Shown here: positions 32,194-44,091 of the stretch, one piece after another
How positions within the stretch are numbered: the stretch's first letter is position 1
Layout of the letters: each line of letters begins with the position of its first letter
Assembly (NCBI GenBank): GCA_903906695.1
Contig: CAIVLG010000065.1
Location: forward strand, 1-45,863
Reading direction: 5' to 3'
Source: an uncultured beta proteobacterium
GTDB taxonomy: Bacteria; Pseudomonadota; Gammaproteobacteria; Burkholderiales; Burkholderiaceae_C
Length of the DNA: 45,863 bases
The notes under the pieces: model-generated
Database searches by the model: none
Told to the model about the DNA's origin: nothing
What the model saw: the letters and a program-made list of their open reading frames with translations, nothing else
Position numbers and translations under genes: made by a program

Positions 32194-34199
32194 GCAAGCT
32201 CGCACAGTTGCCACGCGAGACTCGCGATACCCTGTTCCTGTTACTGGTGATGGCCTGGATCGTGCTGCCGCAGGTGGACCATCTGCCGCTGTGGTGCAGC
32301 CTGCTGGCGGCGAGCCTGATGCTGTGGCGCGGCTGGCTGGCGCTGCTTTCACGTCCCCTGCCTTCGCGCTGGTGGTTGCTGAGCCTGCTCGTGCTAACCA
32401 CCGGCGCCACCCTGTTCAGCCACAGGACCTTGCTCGGTCGTGACGCCGGTGTCACTCTGATTGTGGTCTTGCTGGCTCTGAAGATGCTGGAATTGCGCGC
32501 CAAGCGAGACGCCTTTGTCGTGTTCTTTTTGGGCTTCTTTACCCTGCTGACAAACTTCTTCTACTCGCAGTCCCTGCTCACTGCGGCAGCCATGCTGCTT
32601 GCCGTTCTGGGTCTGCTGACAGCGCTGGTCAATGCTCACATGCCGGTCGGCAAACCGCCCTTGACTCAGGCTGCGACCACTGCGGGACGCATGGCACTTC
32701 TTGGCGCGCCCATCATGGCTGTGTTGTTCGTTCTGTTTCCCCGGGTGGCGCCGCTTTGGGGTGTTCCGAGCGATGCCATGAGTGGGCGCAGCGGCCTGTC
32801 GGCCAGCATGAAGGTGGGAGCCATTGCCAGCCTGGCACTCGATGACAGCATTGTCATGCGCATCCGCTTTGATGGCACGCCCCCCCCACAATCCCAACTT
32901 TACTTTCGCGGGCCGGTGCTCTCCAACTTTGACGGCCGCGAGTGGCGAGCAAAGCGGGGGGAAATGGCCTCTGGCAGGTTGGCAACGAACACCCTGCAGG
33001 TGCGTGGTGTGCCGGTCAAATACCGGGCGACCCTGGAGCCAAGCAGTCGGCCCTGGCTGTTGCCGCTGGACGCAAGCCCGCTCAGACCGGTGCTGCCAGG
33101 ATTCGACGCCCATATGGGCGCCGACCTGCAGTGGCTCGCCGATCGCCCGCTGACCGAGCTGGTCCGTTACAACGCCGTAAGTTACCCCGACTTTAGCTAC
33201 GGACCGCTGCAAATGGGAGCCGGTTTGCGAGAGGAACTGGAACTGCCGATTGGCTTCAACCCGCGCACCCTGGAGCTTGCCGCTCAGCTGCGCTCGGACC
33301 CGCGCTACTCCGGTGGCGATGCGCAACTGCTGGTAGCAGCGTTGCTGGAGCGCCTGCACAGCGGCGGCTACAGCTACACACTGGAACCCGGCAGCTACGG
33401 CCGGCACAGCGCAGACGAATTCTGGTTTGATCGCAAAGAGGGATTTTGCGAGCACATTGCGTCAAGCTTCGTCATCCTGCTGCGTGCATTGGGCATTCCA
33501 GCGCGCATCGTCACGGGTTATCAAGGTGGCGAGATCAACCCGCTGGACCACTTTTTTGTCGTACGCCAGAGTGATGCCCACGCCTGGACCGAAGTCTGGC
33601 TGCAGGGACGCGGCTGGGTGCGTGTCGATCCGACCGCTGCCGTGGCGCCCGGGCGCGTCGCTGCCCTGCAACGCTTGCCGGTGCCGCACGGCATGATCGC
33701 CAGCGCCCTTCTCGGCAGCGTCAACCCGGCACTGCTGGTGAACTTGCGCGCCATGTGGGAGGCCGTCAATGGCGTATGGAACCAGTGGGTACTGAACTAC
33801 ACACAGGGCAAGCAGTTTGAGTTGCTGCGCAATATCGGTTTCGAGTCACCGAGCTGGGAGGACCTGAGCTACCTCCTGATCGGCCTCATCATTGTTGCCA
33901 GCTTGAGCGGGGCGGCTTGGACGCTGTGGGCGCGCAACCGCCAGGATCCGTGGCTGAGGCTGCTGGCGACGGTTGCACAACATCTTCGCAAGACCGGCGT
34001 CAGCATCGCGCCAAACAGTCCGCCACGCAGCATCGGTGAGCAACTGCAGCGCCAGCGTGGCCTGGGAGACCCCAAGCTGGCCGCATTGCATAACTGGTTG
34101 CTACGCCTTGAAGCACAGCGTTACGCACCAGCCAGCGGCCAGAGCGGCCGGCTCGCTACACTGCAAACCGAACTCGCAAAACTGATGCTACCGACGTGA
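32187..34199 (+). CDS. TgpA-like membrane transglutaminase-domain protein (DUF3488)
   Basis: A 670-residue inner-membrane protein. About six hydrophobic helices fill residues 10-190 (DUF3488), followed by a periplasmic part with a transglutaminase-like domain, a further helix near 570-590 (YLLIGLIIVASLSGAAW) and a cytoplasmic tail. The catalytic triad is intact: Cys421 (EGFCEHIASSF), His465 (DAHAWTEVW) and Asp481 (RVDPTAA). The family includes TgpA of Pseudomonas aeruginosa, which is essential there; its periplasmic substrate is unresolved. The start at 32187 has GGAGG ten bases upstream and overlaps the end of the DUF58 gene by 7 bases. The open frame further upstream lies within that gene. 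Confidence 0.93.
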   Translation: MLSKLAQLPRETRDTLFLLLVMAWIVLPQVDHLPLWCSLLAASLMLWRGWLALLSRPLPSRWWLLSLLVLTTGATLFSHRTLLGRDAGVTLIVVLLALKMLELRAKRDAFVVFFLGFFTLLTNFFYSQSLLTAAAMLLAVLGLLTALVNAHMPVGKPPLTQAATTAGRMALLGAPIMAVLFVLFPRVAPLWGVPSDAMSGRSGLSASMKVGAIASLALDDSIVMRIRFDGTPPPQSQLYFRGPVLSNFDGREWRAKRGEMASGRLATNTLQVRGVPVKYRATLEPSSRPWLLPLDASPLRPVLPGFDAHMGADLQWLADRPLTELVRYNAVSYPDFSYGPLQMGAGLREELELPIGFNPRTLELAAQLRSDPRYSGGDAQLLVAALLERLHSGGYSYTLEPGSYGRHSADEFWFDRKEGFCEHIASSFVILLRALGIPARIVTGYQGGEINPLDHFFVVRQSDAHAWTEVWLQGRGWVRVDPTAAVAPGRVAALQRLPVPHGMIASALLGSVNPALLVNLRAMWEAVNGVWNQWVLNYTQGKQFELLRNIGFESPSWEDLSYLLIGLIIVASLSGAAWTLWARNRQDPWLRLLATVAQHLRKTGVSIAPNSPPRSIGEQLQRQRGLGDPKLAALHNWLLRLEAQRYAPASGQSGRLATLQTELAKLMLPT

Positions 34200-35287
34200 C
34201 CACCAAGCCCCGCCTCATCGTCGCTCTCTTGATCACCAGCGCTCTGTTGGCCAGCGCAGCCGCAGCGACCCCCAGACCAAAGAGAACATCAGACTCTTTA
34301 AGTGCGGCCAACCCGATTGCCGTCTCGGGCCCAAGTTATGCCGAGCGTCAGGATGTGATGCTGGCGGCCGACGACATTGCGACGCGGCGTGACCTGGATC
34401 GCCAATGGGTGCGCAAGGTGCTTGCACAGGCGCACTACCTGCCGCAAGTGGCCAAATTGATTCAAGCTCCGGTGGCCGGCGTGGCGAAGAACTGGAGTCT
34501 GTATCGCAGTCGTTTCGTGGAACCGATTCGGATCAAGGCAGGTCTGAAGTTTTGGCAGGACAACCGGGAGACCCTGAGCCGTGCCGAAAAGGAAACCGGC
34601 GTCCCGGCCGAAATCATCGTCGGCATCATCGGCGTTGAGACCATTTATGGCCAGCAAATGGGACGCTTTCGCGTGATTGACGCGTTGAGCACCTTGGCTT
34701 TTGATTTTCCGGCCAACCATCCCCGCGCCGCTGAGCGCAGGGCATTTTTCAGGGCTGAAGTGGAACAGTTCTTGAGCCTGATGCACCGAACCGGCGTCAG
34801 TCCGCTCCAACCGCTGGGCAGCTATGCCGGCGCCATGGGCTTGCCCCAGTTCATGCCGTCAAGCTGGACCAGGTACGCGATCGACTACGACGGGGATAGC
34901 CGGATCGACCTGTTCGGCAGTCCGGCGGACGCGATCGGCTCGGTGGCCAACTATTTGAAGGCGTTTCAATGGCGCACTGGCATGCCCACCCATTACCCGG
35001 CAAAGTTCGATCCCGAAAAGCTCGATCTGGATACGCTGCTGGCCGGCGACATACTGCCGACTTTCAGTGTTGCAAGCATGGTCGCCAAAGGGGTGGTACT
35101 GGAAGACGAGGCGCTGCAACACGACGGCGCGCTGGCGCTGATTGAACTGCAAAACGGCGCTGGCGCTCCCAGTTATGTGGTGGGCACCGAAAACTTCTAC
35201 GCCATCACGCGCTACAACTGGAGCAGCTATTACGCGATGGCCGTGATTGAACTGGGCCAGGAAATTGCGCGCTCGATGACACGCTAA
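34196..35287 (+). CDS. MltB-like lytic murein transglycosylase
   Basis: The 363-residue protein has an N-terminal signal peptide (LIVALLITSALLASAAAA), then a lytic transglycosylase domain of the MltB family that cleaves peptidoglycan with formation of 1,6-anhydro ends. The catalytic glutamate is Glu148 in GIIGVETIYGQQMG; YAGAMGLPQFMPSSW and IDYDGDSRIDLFGSPADAIGSVANYLK are further family motifs. There is no lipobox cysteine after the signal peptide, so it would be a soluble periplasmic enzyme, unlike E. coli MltB. It starts with GTG in a GTGA overlap with the transglutaminase gene and is the last gene of the cassette. Confidence 0.92.
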   Translation: MTTKPRLIVALLITSALLASAAAATPRPKRTSDSLSAANPIAVSGPSYAERQDVMLAADDIATRRDLDRQWVRKVLAQAHYLPQVAKLIQAPVAGVAKNWSLYRSRFVEPIRIKAGLKFWQDNRETLSRAEKETGVPAEIIVGIIGVETIYGQQMGRFRVIDALSTLAFDFPANHPRAAERRAFFRAEVEQFLSLMHRTGVSPLQPLGSYAGAMGLPQFMPSSWTRYAIDYDGDSRIDLFGSPADAIGSVANYLKAFQWRTGMPTHYPAKFDPEKLDLDTLLAGDILPTFSVASMVAKGVVLEDEALQHDGALALIELQNGAGAPSYVVGTENFYAITRYNWSSYYAMAVIELGQEIARSMTR

Positions 35288-35309
35288 AGAGGCGGACATG
35301 TCACCTCTT
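35287..35309. terminator. Hairpin between convergent mltB-like gene and the small gene
   Basis: AAGAGG (35287-35292) pairs with CCTCTT (35304-35309), and the loop contains the palindrome GACATGTC. It covers the stop region of both convergent genes and may end transcription in both directions. Confidence 0.45.
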
Positions 35310-35561
35310 GCGGCTTGAAATCCATTGATCCGTTGGCTTGGCCACCAGAGCGGGAAACGCCTGTTCATGCTCCATCGCGAGCATGAACAGGGCGTTCAGG
35401 ACCGGACCGGGCAAGCCGGCTCGTGTGCCGCCCCGGGTATCGGTCTGTAACTCATGGGTGAAAGCATTGAATTCGGGACAGCCCCAAAACAACTTGAGCT
35501 TCCTGCCAATATGAGGGAAAGCTTCATTGACAACCGCAAAGTTGCTGTTGCTTTCGATCAC
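35301..35561 (-). CDS. Small protein of unknown function, 86 residues
   Basis: A GTG start at 35561 with AGAGG seven bases upstream opens an 86-residue frame. The sequence reads like a real protein: VVNEAFPHIGRKLKLFWG, then FTHELQTDTRGGTRAGLPG, and PVLNALFMLAMEHEQAFPALV. It has no membrane helix or signal peptide. The DTRGGTRAGLPGPV stretch feels familiar from conserved hypothetical proteins of betaproteobacteria, but I cannot name a function. It begins 10 bases after the small membrane-protein gene, in the same run as def and ligA. Confidence 0.65.
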   Translation of the reverse strand: MIESNSNFAVVNEAFPHIGRKLKLFWGCPEFNAFTHELQTDTRGGTRAGLPGPVLNALFMLAMEHEQAFPALVAKPTDQWISSRKR

Positions 35562-35571
35562 TTCGGAGCCT

Positions 35572-35721
35572 CTAATGACCTTTCACCGTCACGACGATGA
35601 AAAGGAGGATGACGGCACCCAGCATGATGAGAAAAATCGGATGAACGCCTGACTGACGCTTTCGCCTCTGATCAAAGTCCGCCGACATCAAATTCGACGG
35701 TATCGTTTTGTCCTGGTCCAT
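35572..35721 (-). CDS. 49-residue single-span membrane protein, unrecognised
   Basis: A short frame starts at ATG 35721 (AAGAGAT a few bases ahead) and ends with TAG at 35572. The product has a charged N-terminal part (MDQDKTIPSNLMSADFDQRR, then KRQSGVHP) and one long hydrophobic segment, IFLIMLGAVILLFIVVTV, ending in KGH. The basic residues before the helix suggest an N-terminus inside the cytoplasm. It lies 54 bases after def and 10 bases before the next small gene, with the same direction and spacing as an operon. The function is unknown. It is real if conserved; length alone leaves doubt. Confidence 0.6.
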   Translation of the reverse strand: MDQDKTIPSNLMSADFDQRRKRQSGVHPIFLIMLGAVILLFIVVTVKGH

Positions 35722-35775
35722 GATGATCTCTTTAGACTGGCTGTTGCCCGATTCTATAGGTTGGGGCGCCGCTCA

Positions 35776-38416
<2,641 letters not shown>

Positions 38417-39469
38417 TCAGGAAAAAAGGCGTCGAGCAGCCGCCGATCCGGCCGACAAATCGTGCTCGTCGAGCCGGTCATACAGGGATTCCAGCTCGCT
38501 TGCAATCTGATCCATCGCTTCTGCGGTCAGTACAATTCCATTGTCATCGGTCACCACACCTTCCATGCTCTGCGCCAGCAGCCGGGCCGCATCGCGCATG
38601 CGTTCGAAGGCATGTTCGTGGCGATCGACCTGAGCCACATCCAGGCCGATGGCGAGTTGCCGAATGGCCGACTGAGCAGGGTCATCGGCCATCGCTGCCT
38701 GGGTGTCGAAACTCAAGCCCAGGATCGGCGGCAGGCCAGCCACGCTGGCTGGCAGCACCATGCGTCCGGGGATCACGCCTGCCACAAAACCCAGCCGCGA
38801 GGCGTTTTGCTGAATGTAGCCGGGGCTCCAGGCCGCATTGCGGGCGCGCAGAACGAAACCGAGCTGGGCGTCATGCTCGCTGGCAAACTGATCCAGTTCG
38901 CGGGCGCGCGCAACCTCCTCGCGCATCTCCGGAAAATCCGCCGTGCCGTTGATGGCGTCGCAAAAGGCCTGCGTCTTCATGACAAATTCAGAGTACTCGA
39001 TGTCATTGAGCGCCCCCGACCGGTTGGCCAATTGAACGCCGGCCTGAAAAGCACCATAACGCCGTCCTGCCAGCGGCATTTCCCAGCACTCGGTCACTTC
39101 ATTGAGGCCTTCAATCAGAAACGGTTTGCCACCGGCACGACGGGTCGCCGGCATTGCGGATAAAGCGGCATCGCCGGATACCGGAGCGTCCAGCGCAATC
39201 GACGCAATCACATCAATCAAGGCATCCAGAGCGGGTTTTGCTTCCGCCGCAGCGAGCGGAAAATGCGAAAGCTCGAACGCGGCAGCGTCGAGCTCAGGCT
39301 CGATGCCCTCACCGACTCGATATTCGGCGTCGCCCGCTTCGCCCGGCTCGGGTATTGCGGCTTGCCTGGGACGGTTTCGGCGCGAGGACCAGGCGCTGTG
39401 CGCCACCATGGCGGCCAGCACCAGACCGCCCACCACCGCCAACCCCAGCTGAAGATTACTCATGGCCAT
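38417..39469 (-). CDS. zipA: ZipA-like cell division protein
   Basis: The 350-residue protein starts with one membrane helix (LQLGLAVVGGLVLAAMVAHSAW) followed by basic residues and a variable linker, and ends in a domain that looks like the ZipA FtsZ-binding domain (about residues 215-335: LGFVAGVIPGRMVLPAS, ILGLSFDTQAAMADDPAQSA, and FERMRDAARLLAQSMEGVVTDDNG). ZipA anchors FtsZ to the inner membrane during division. Sequence similarity to E. coli ZipA is weak, as usual for this group, so part of the support is position between smc and ligA. Two ATGs (39469 and 39463) are possible starts, neither with a strong ribosome binding site. Confidence 0.83.
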   Translation of the reverse strand: MAMSNLQLGLAVVGGLVLAAMVAHSAWSSRRNRPRQAAIPEPGEAGDAEYRVGEGIEPELDAAAFELSHFPLAAAEAKPALDALIDVIASIALDAPVSGDAALSAMPATRRAGGKPFLIEGLNEVTECWEMPLAGRRYGAFQAGVQLANRSGALNDIEYSEFVMKTQAFCDAINGTADFPEMREEVARARELDQFASEHDAQLGFVLRARNAAWSPGYIQQNASRLGFVAGVIPGRMVLPASVAGLPPILGLSFDTQAAMADDPAQSAIRQLAIGLDVAQVDRHEHAFERMRDAARLLAQSMEGVVTDDNGIVLTAEAMDQIASELESLYDRLDEHDLSAGSAAARRLFS

Positions 39470-39481
39470 GTCGTGTCGAAA

Positions 39482-42400
39482 TCAGCTGACCTCACTCATC
39501 GAAATTGCCGCATCCATGTCGACCGCCACAATGCGGGACACGCCCTGCTCCTGCATCGTGACGCCAATCAGTTGCTCCGCCATTTCCATCGCAATCTTGT
39601 TGTGGCTGATGAACAGGAATTGCGTCTCCCGGCTCATGCTCGATACCAGCCTGCAATAGCGCTCGGTGTTGGCGTCATCGAGAGGCGCATCCACTTCGTC
39701 CAGCAGACAGAATGGCGCCGGGTTGAGTTGAAAGATGGCAAACACCAGGGCGATCGCCGTCAAGGCTTTCTCACCGCCCGATAGCAGGTGAATCGTCTGG
39801 TTCTTCTTTCCCGGTGGCTGCGCGATCACTTGCACACCAGAGTCAAGGATTTCCTCACCCGTCATCACCAGCCGGGCATTGCCGCCGCCAAACAGTTCCG
39901 GGAACATCCGGCCGAAATGCTGGTTGACCGCCTCAAAAGTGCTGGCCAGCAAGTCCCTGGTTTCTCCATCAATTTGCCGGATCGCCTCCACCAGCGTCGC
40001 CATCGCTTCATTCAAATCGGCCGATTGGGCATCCAGAAACTGCTTTCTCTCACTGGCAACACCCAATTCATCAAGCGCCGCCAGATTGACCGCGCCCAGC
40101 GCCTCGATGTCACGATGCAGGCCGTCAATCTCACCCTGCAGGCGACCCTGGCGAACCGATCCATCGGCAACCGACTTGGCAAGCATCTCAATATCCGCTT
40201 TGGCATCGGTCAAGAATTGGTTGTACTGCTCGAAACCAAGGCGAGCTGCCTGCTCCTTCAGCTGAAACTCGGTAATGCGTTGGCGCATGGGGTCGAGTTC
40301 ACGCTCGGTCTTCATGCGCAACTCGTCACTGGCGCGCAGCCTGGCGGTCAAATCATCGTACTCGCTGCGCCTGACGGCCAACGCCTTCTCACGCTCAAGC
40401 TTAACGGCAAGGGCCGTTTGCAAACCGCCTTGCGCAGCTGCATCATTGAGTTGCGCGAGTTCCGCCTCGGCTCTTTGAATTTCTTCATTCAGTGCAGCGG
40501 TTTGTTGCAGCGCTGTTTCGATCGCGCGCGACAGTTCTGAACGGCGCGCCTGAAGGCTTCGCAATGTGAACGCAGCCTCCTGCGACAGACGCTCGGCTTG
40601 ACGCTGTTGCTCCCGGGCGTCGCTCAGTCTGCGCTCGGCCGCCGACGCCCTGTCATCAAATTCGGCGTGCCGCTCCTGACTGTCGGCCAATTGCACATCG
40701 AGCGCCTCGAAATGAACTTCGGCATCGACCCTGCGCTGTTGCAAGTCATTGAGCTGCCCGGTCACCTCCGCTAAATCGAGCGCAATCTGGTCGCTGCGCA
40801 GACGTGTTTGTTCGGCCGCCTGTGTCAGCCGCAAGGTCTGAACCTGCAACTCATGCGCACGACTTTGACACAGGGCAGCATCACGCCGGCTCTGCACCAG
40901 TCGTTGCGATGCATCGGCATAGGCCGCCTCAGTGCGAACCAGCGCGGAGCGGCTCTCGTCACTGATCAAGCTTTGGGCTCTATGCTGCTTCTGCAGGTTC
41001 TCAATTTCCTGCGCCCGCGCCAATAAACCGGCCTGTTCGGAGTCGGGGGCGTAGAAGTTCACGCTAAAGGCACCGACCGCATGTCCGGCTCTTACAAAGA
41101 TCAGTTCGCCGGGCTGCAACTTTTCGCGCAAGACAAGCGCCTCTTCGAAACTCGCGGCGGTATAACAACCTTGCAGCCAATCCATCAGGACCGCTTTTTG
41201 ACCCGCATCGTTGACTCGCAATACATCGGACAGCCGTGGCAGGGAAGATGTGGCAGCGACCGGCCGTTCTGCAACGGGCGGGCTGTAAAACGCCAGCTTG
41301 GCCGGCGGCGCGTCCTTGTCAAAGGCACCGAGCATGTCCAGCCTCGAAACCTCCAAGGCAGCAAGACGCTCGCGCAGAGCTCCCTCCATGGCATTTTCCC
41401 AACCCGGCTCGACATGAATCCGGCTCCACAAGCCCGATAGCGACTCCAATCCATGGCGAGTCAGCCACGGCCGCAATTTACCGTCGGTTTTAACTCTGGC
41501 CTGCAAGGCCTTCAGCGCCTCAAGGCGCGCCGACAGGTCCGCCAACCTGGCTGATTCGGTATTGAGGGCCTGCTGCTGCTGGCGCCGGGCCTCATCGAGT
41601 TGCGGCACGCTTTGCTGCAAATCGTGCAGCTGCTGCTCAGCGATCCTGGCCGCCACAAGCGCGTCATCATATTGGCCTTGCAGACGTGCCACGCTGGCTT
41701 CATCGGGGGGATTCAGCGCCTTGCCCTCTGCACTCAGACGCTCACGACGGTTGCCGAGCTGGCGCGATTGTTCCTCGATGCTGCGCTGCTCCGCTGAGAG
41801 CACCTGGATCTTCTGCTGCACCTGCGCAACGCTGCTGCGTTGCTCATTGGCCGCTTGCTGCGCCAGGCGCATCGCGTCCTCAAGCGTCGGCACTTGCTGA
41901 GCCTGCTCACGTGATTGCGCAGCCAGCAACTCGCTCTTTCTCTCGGCCACAATGATCTCTTCGGCCAGTTGTTCAATCTCGCCCGAAGCCTCAGTCTTGC
42001 GCCGGCCCCAATCGGTGGTCTGCTCCCTGAGCGCAACCAGCCTTTGTTCGACCCGTTGCCGACTCTCCACCACAAAACGAATTTCGGCCTCCAGTCGTCC
42101 AACCTCGCTGCTGGCTTCGTACAGCAGACCTTGTGCCTGATTGACCTGGTCACCCGCCGCGTAATGGGCTTGTCGCAAGGTCTCCAGTTCAGTTTCGATG
42201 TGTCTCAATTCTGCGAGGCGGCTCTCCAGCGCGTTGACTGCAGCCTGCGCTTCGGTCTTGAGCTTGAGCTGGTCCAGCTCGGAGTCGCTTCGTTTTAGAA
42301 ACCACAGTTGCTGCTGCCTGAGCGTCGCTTGCGCCGACAGAACGTTGAACTTCTTCGCGATCTCAGCCTGAGACTGCAGCTTTTCAAGATTGCCATCGAG

Positions 42401-43000
42401 TTCGCGCAGGATGTCTTCAACACGGGTCAAATTGATCCGTGTATCCTGCAACCTGCTCTCGGTTTCGCGCCGGCGCTCCTTGTATTTGGAGACGCCCGCC
42501 GCCTCCTCCAGAAATAGTCGCAACTCCTCGGGTTTGCTCTCGATGATGCGGCTGATCGTTCCCTGGCCAATGATGGCGTAGGCGCGCGGCCCAAGACCCG
42601 TGCCCAGAAATACGTCCTGCACATCACGTCGGCGCACCGGGTGGTTGTTGAGGTGGTAACTGCTGGTGCCGTCGCGCGTCAAAACGCGTTTCACCGCGAT
42701 CTCGGCAAACTGGCTCCACTGGCCGCCGGCTCGGTGATCGGCATTGTCGAATACCAGCTCGACGCTGGCGCGACCGGACGGTTTGCGATTGTTGGTGCCG
42801 TTGAAAATAACGTCCTGCATCGACTCGCCGCGCAACTCGGACGCCTTCGACTCACCAAGAACCCAGCGCACGGCGTCCATGATGTTGGACTTGCCGCAGC
42901 CGTTCGGTCCCACCACGCCCACCAACTGTCCCGGAAGCATGAAATTGGTCGGATCGACGAAGGACTTGAAACCCGATAACTTGATTGAATTGAGACGCAC
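39482..43000 (-). CDS. smc: Chromosome segregation protein SMC
   Basis: SMC is the ATPase of the bacterial condensin, which compacts and separates chromosomes. At 1172 residues it has the full family architecture: N-terminal head with Walker A GPNGCGKSN (31-39), QGTISRIIESKPEE, two long coiled-coil arms, a central hinge (about residues 520-650), and a C-terminal head with signature LLSGGEKALTAIALVFAI and Walker B PFCLLDEVDAPLDDAN. No ScpA or ScpB gene is seen here. It starts 131 bases after dusA, a gap with a hairpin (43036-43056, CGGGCT/AGCCCG) but no clear terminator, and is followed by zipA after 12 bases. Confidence 0.98.
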   Translation of the reverse strand: MRLNSIKLSGFKSFVDPTNFMLPGQLVGVVGPNGCGKSNIMDAVRWVLGESKASELRGESMQDVIFNGTNNRKPSGRASVELVFDNADHRAGGQWSQFAEIAVKRVLTRDGTSSYHLNNHPVRRRDVQDVFLGTGLGPRAYAIIGQGTISRIIESKPEELRLFLEEAAGVSKYKERRRETESRLQDTRINLTRVEDILRELDGNLEKLQSQAEIAKKFNVLSAQATLRQQQLWFLKRSDSELDQLKLKTEAQAAVNALESRLAELRHIETELETLRQAHYAAGDQVNQAQGLLYEASSEVGRLEAEIRFVVESRQRVEQRLVALREQTTDWGRRKTEASGEIEQLAEEIIVAERKSELLAAQSREQAQQVPTLEDAMRLAQQAANEQRSSVAQVQQKIQVLSAEQRSIEEQSRQLGNRRERLSAEGKALNPPDEASVARLQGQYDDALVAARIAEQQLHDLQQSVPQLDEARRQQQQALNTESARLADLSARLEALKALQARVKTDGKLRPWLTRHGLESLSGLWSRIHVEPGWENAMEGALRERLAALEVSRLDMLGAFDKDAPPAKLAFYSPPVAERPVAATSSLPRLSDVLRVNDAGQKAVLMDWLQGCYTAASFEEALVLREKLQPGELIFVRAGHAVGAFSVNFYAPDSEQAGLLARAQEIENLQKQHRAQSLISDESRSALVRTEAAYADASQRLVQSRRDAALCQSRAHELQVQTLRLTQAAEQTRLRSDQIALDLAEVTGQLNDLQQRRVDAEVHFEALDVQLADSQERHAEFDDRASAAERRLSDAREQQRQAERLSQEAAFTLRSLQARRSELSRAIETALQQTAALNEEIQRAEAELAQLNDAAAQGGLQTALAVKLEREKALAVRRSEYDDLTARLRASDELRMKTERELDPMRQRITEFQLKEQAARLGFEQYNQFLTDAKADIEMLAKSVADGSVRQGRLQGEIDGLHRDIEALGAVNLAALDELGVASERKQFLDAQSADLNEAMATLVEAIRQIDGETRDLLASTFEAVNQHFGRMFPELFGGGNARLVMTGEEILDSGVQVIAQPPGKKNQTIHLLSGGEKALTAIALVFAIFQLNPAPFCLLDEVDAPLDDANTERYCRLVSSMSRETQFLFISHNKIAMEMAEQLIGVTMQEQGVSRIVAVDMDAAISMSEVS

Positions 43001-43131
43001 GGATCAACGAAAATATTGGCAATAGGGACGGTGGCCGGGCTCGGCCAGCAAGCCCGCAAAAGATGCCGTCATGATACCTTGCCGCAAGGGCCTGGAAAGT
43101 CATGATCGAGATGACTCATTCTCAATCGAAA

Positions 43132-44091
43132 TCAGCCTCTTCGGTGGGCCAGTGCGATCACCTCGCGTGGCGGGCGCTCCTTGAGCTTGTGATCGCTCCA
43201 TACCTGGCGCCAGCGACGCGCACCCGACAGGCCGTGGCGCAAACCCAGCATGTGACGGGCAATGGCGGTCCATGGTGTGCCACTCTCGGCTGCCTCGCGG
43301 TCCATGTAGACCACCATCTGTTCCTCGACTTGCTCACGGCTGAGCGCTGGCGCGTCACCACACGGATAGAACACGCCATCCCATTGGCTGAGCCACCAGG
43401 GGTTGTGATAGGCCTCGCGCCCAATCATGACTGCGTCCACCTGTTTGAGCTGCTCCTGCACCTGAGCGCTCGTGGTGATGCCACCGTTGAGCACGATCGT
43501 GAGCGAGGGAAAGTCCGCTTTCAGTCGATGGACCCAGTCATGGCGCAAAGGCGGCACTTCGCGGTTTTCCTTGGGTGACAGGCCCTTCAGCCAGGCGTTA
43601 CGGGCATGGACGATGAATACCTGGCAGCCGGCTTTGGCAACGGTGCCGACAAAGTCTCGTACGAATTCGTAGCTCTCGACCTTGTCTATGCCAATCCGGT
43701 GCTTGACCGTGACCGGCACTTGCACGGCATCCACCATCGCCTTGACACAATCCGCCACCAGAACCGGTTCTGCCATCAGGCAGGCGCCAAAGGAGCCGCG
43801 CTGCACCCGTTCGCTCGGACAACCGCAGTTGAGGTTGATCTCGTCGTAGCCCCATTGCTCACCCAACCTCGCGCAATGCGCCAGGTCGGCTGGTTCGCTG
43901 CCGCCCAATTGCAGGGCGACCGGGTGTTCCACTTCGTTGTAGCGCAAATGGCGCTCCACGTCGCCATGGATCAAGGCACCCGTCGTCACCATTTCGGTGT
44001 ACAGCAAGGCCTTCTTGGTCAGAAGTCGATGGAAATAGCGGCAATGACGGTCACTCCAGTCGAGCATCGGGGCGACCATTATTCGGTGCAT
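43132..44091 (-). CDS. dusA: tRNA-dihydrouridine synthase A
   Basis: DusA reduces uridines in the tRNA D-loop, using FMN and NADPH. The 319-residue protein has the N-terminal VAPMLDWSDRHCRYFHRLL, catalytic Cys91 in NLNCGCPSERVQRGSFGACLM, the tRNA- and FMN-contact segment TVKHRIGID, and VMIGREAYHNPW. The start at 44091 has GGAGG six bases upstream; the frame reaches 44118 inside the preceding gene but the family N-terminus begins at 44091. Its ATG shares one base with the stop codon of the upstream acetyltransferase gene, so the two are translationally coupled. Confidence 0.95.
   Translation of the reverse strand: MHRIMVAPMLDWSDRHCRYFHRLLTKKALLYTEMVTTGALIHGDVERHLRYNEVEHPVALQLGGSEPADLAHCARLGEQWGYDEINLNCGCPSERVQRGSFGACLMAEPVLVADCVKAMVDAVQVPVTVKHRIGIDKVESYEFVRDFVGTVAKAGCQVFIVHARNAWLKGLSPKENREVPPLRHDWVHRLKADFPSLTIVLNGGITTSAQVQEQLKQVDAVMIGREAYHNPWWLSQWDGVFYPCGDAPALSREQVEEQMVVYMDREAAESGTPWTAIARHMLGLRHGLSGARRWRQVWSDHKLKERPPREVIALAHRRG

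Noticed and set aside
43036-43056. Hairpin CGGGCT/AGCCCG between dusA and smc as terminator
   Set aside because: No T run follows on either strand, so termination is not supported.
43107-43127. Fur-box-like sequence near the end of dusA (GAGAATGAGTCATCTC on the minus strand)
   Set aside because: Only part of the consensus fits, and it lies at the 3' end of dusA rather than before an iron gene.
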